Of a DNA stretch of 24,445 nucleotides, positions 24,417 to 24,445 are shown piece by piece; position 1 is the first letter of the stretch; every line of letters begins with the position of its first letter. Made by a program: the position numbers and the translations under genes. Source of the DNA: JAJPJG01 sp034667645 (GTDB lineage Bacteria > Verrucomicrobiota > Verrucomicrobiia > Chthoniobacterales > Chthoniobacteraceae); contig JAXDQV010000318.1 of NCBI GenBank assembly GCA_034667645.1, positions 1 to 24,445 of the forward strand, read 5' to 3'. The notes under the pieces are model-generated. The model saw nothing but the letters and a program-made list of their open reading frames with translations, searched no databases and was not told the origin of the DNA.

Positions 24417-24445
24417 GGGATCGGAATGCCGCACATCGCCCCGAG

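Overview
This is a GC-rich bacterial chromosomal segment with tightly packed genes. Gene content and the general look of the proteins (GTP-dependent PEP carboxykinase, a DUF2270 membrane protein, a TIGR04283-type glycosyltransferase, a GH75-type protein, a rhomboid-like protein with a charged helical tail) suggest Verrucomicrobiota, perhaps Chthoniobacterales. That placement is recognition only, since no rRNA or other phylogenetic marker lies in the window.

Layout. 1-544 (-): 5' part of pckG, cut by the window edge. 585-2176 (+): rhomboid-like membrane protein and glycosyltransferase. 2163-4399 (-): a PTS EIIA-like regulator and a CLC chloride transporter with CBS domains. 4484-5976 (+): DUF2270 membrane protein and mazG. 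5981-7497 (-): proC and a TPR protein. 7601-9022 (+): an unusual radical SAM protein. 9047-13249 (-): a four-gene operon purE-purK-sua5-murJ. 13416-15015 (+): aroK and queG. 15097-23208 (+): one giant gene for a 2,703-residue coiled-coil protein. 23312-23388 (+): tRNA-Pro(CGG) with a good upstream promoter. 23418-24416 (-): three small genes (holin-like membrane protein, GH75-type hydrolase, 50-residue ORF) that look like the edge of a prophage or similar element next to the tRNA. No gene-free stretch exceeds about 190 bases.

Most genes are housekeeping: gluconeogenesis, proline, purine and shikimate synthesis, tRNA modification (t6A and queuosine), lipid II flipping and nucleotide sanitation. 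Eight of the nine co-directional adjacent protein-gene pairs overlap by exactly 4 bases (ATGA, GTGA or TTGA), which implies pervasive translational coupling.

The most unusual object is the giant coiled-coil protein. Its N terminus carries two copies of an ~86-residue domain I do not recognise. Residues 445-1682 consist of 20 modules, 16 of which have a length of exactly 21+11n residues, with a histidine at a fixed position in most of the 11-residue units. This is a hendecad rod rather than an ordinary heptad coiled coil. Other points of interest are the EIIA-CLC pair, a rhomboid-like protein lacking its catalytic residues, a radical SAM protein with extra C-terminal cysteines, and the putative element boundary at tRNA-Pro.
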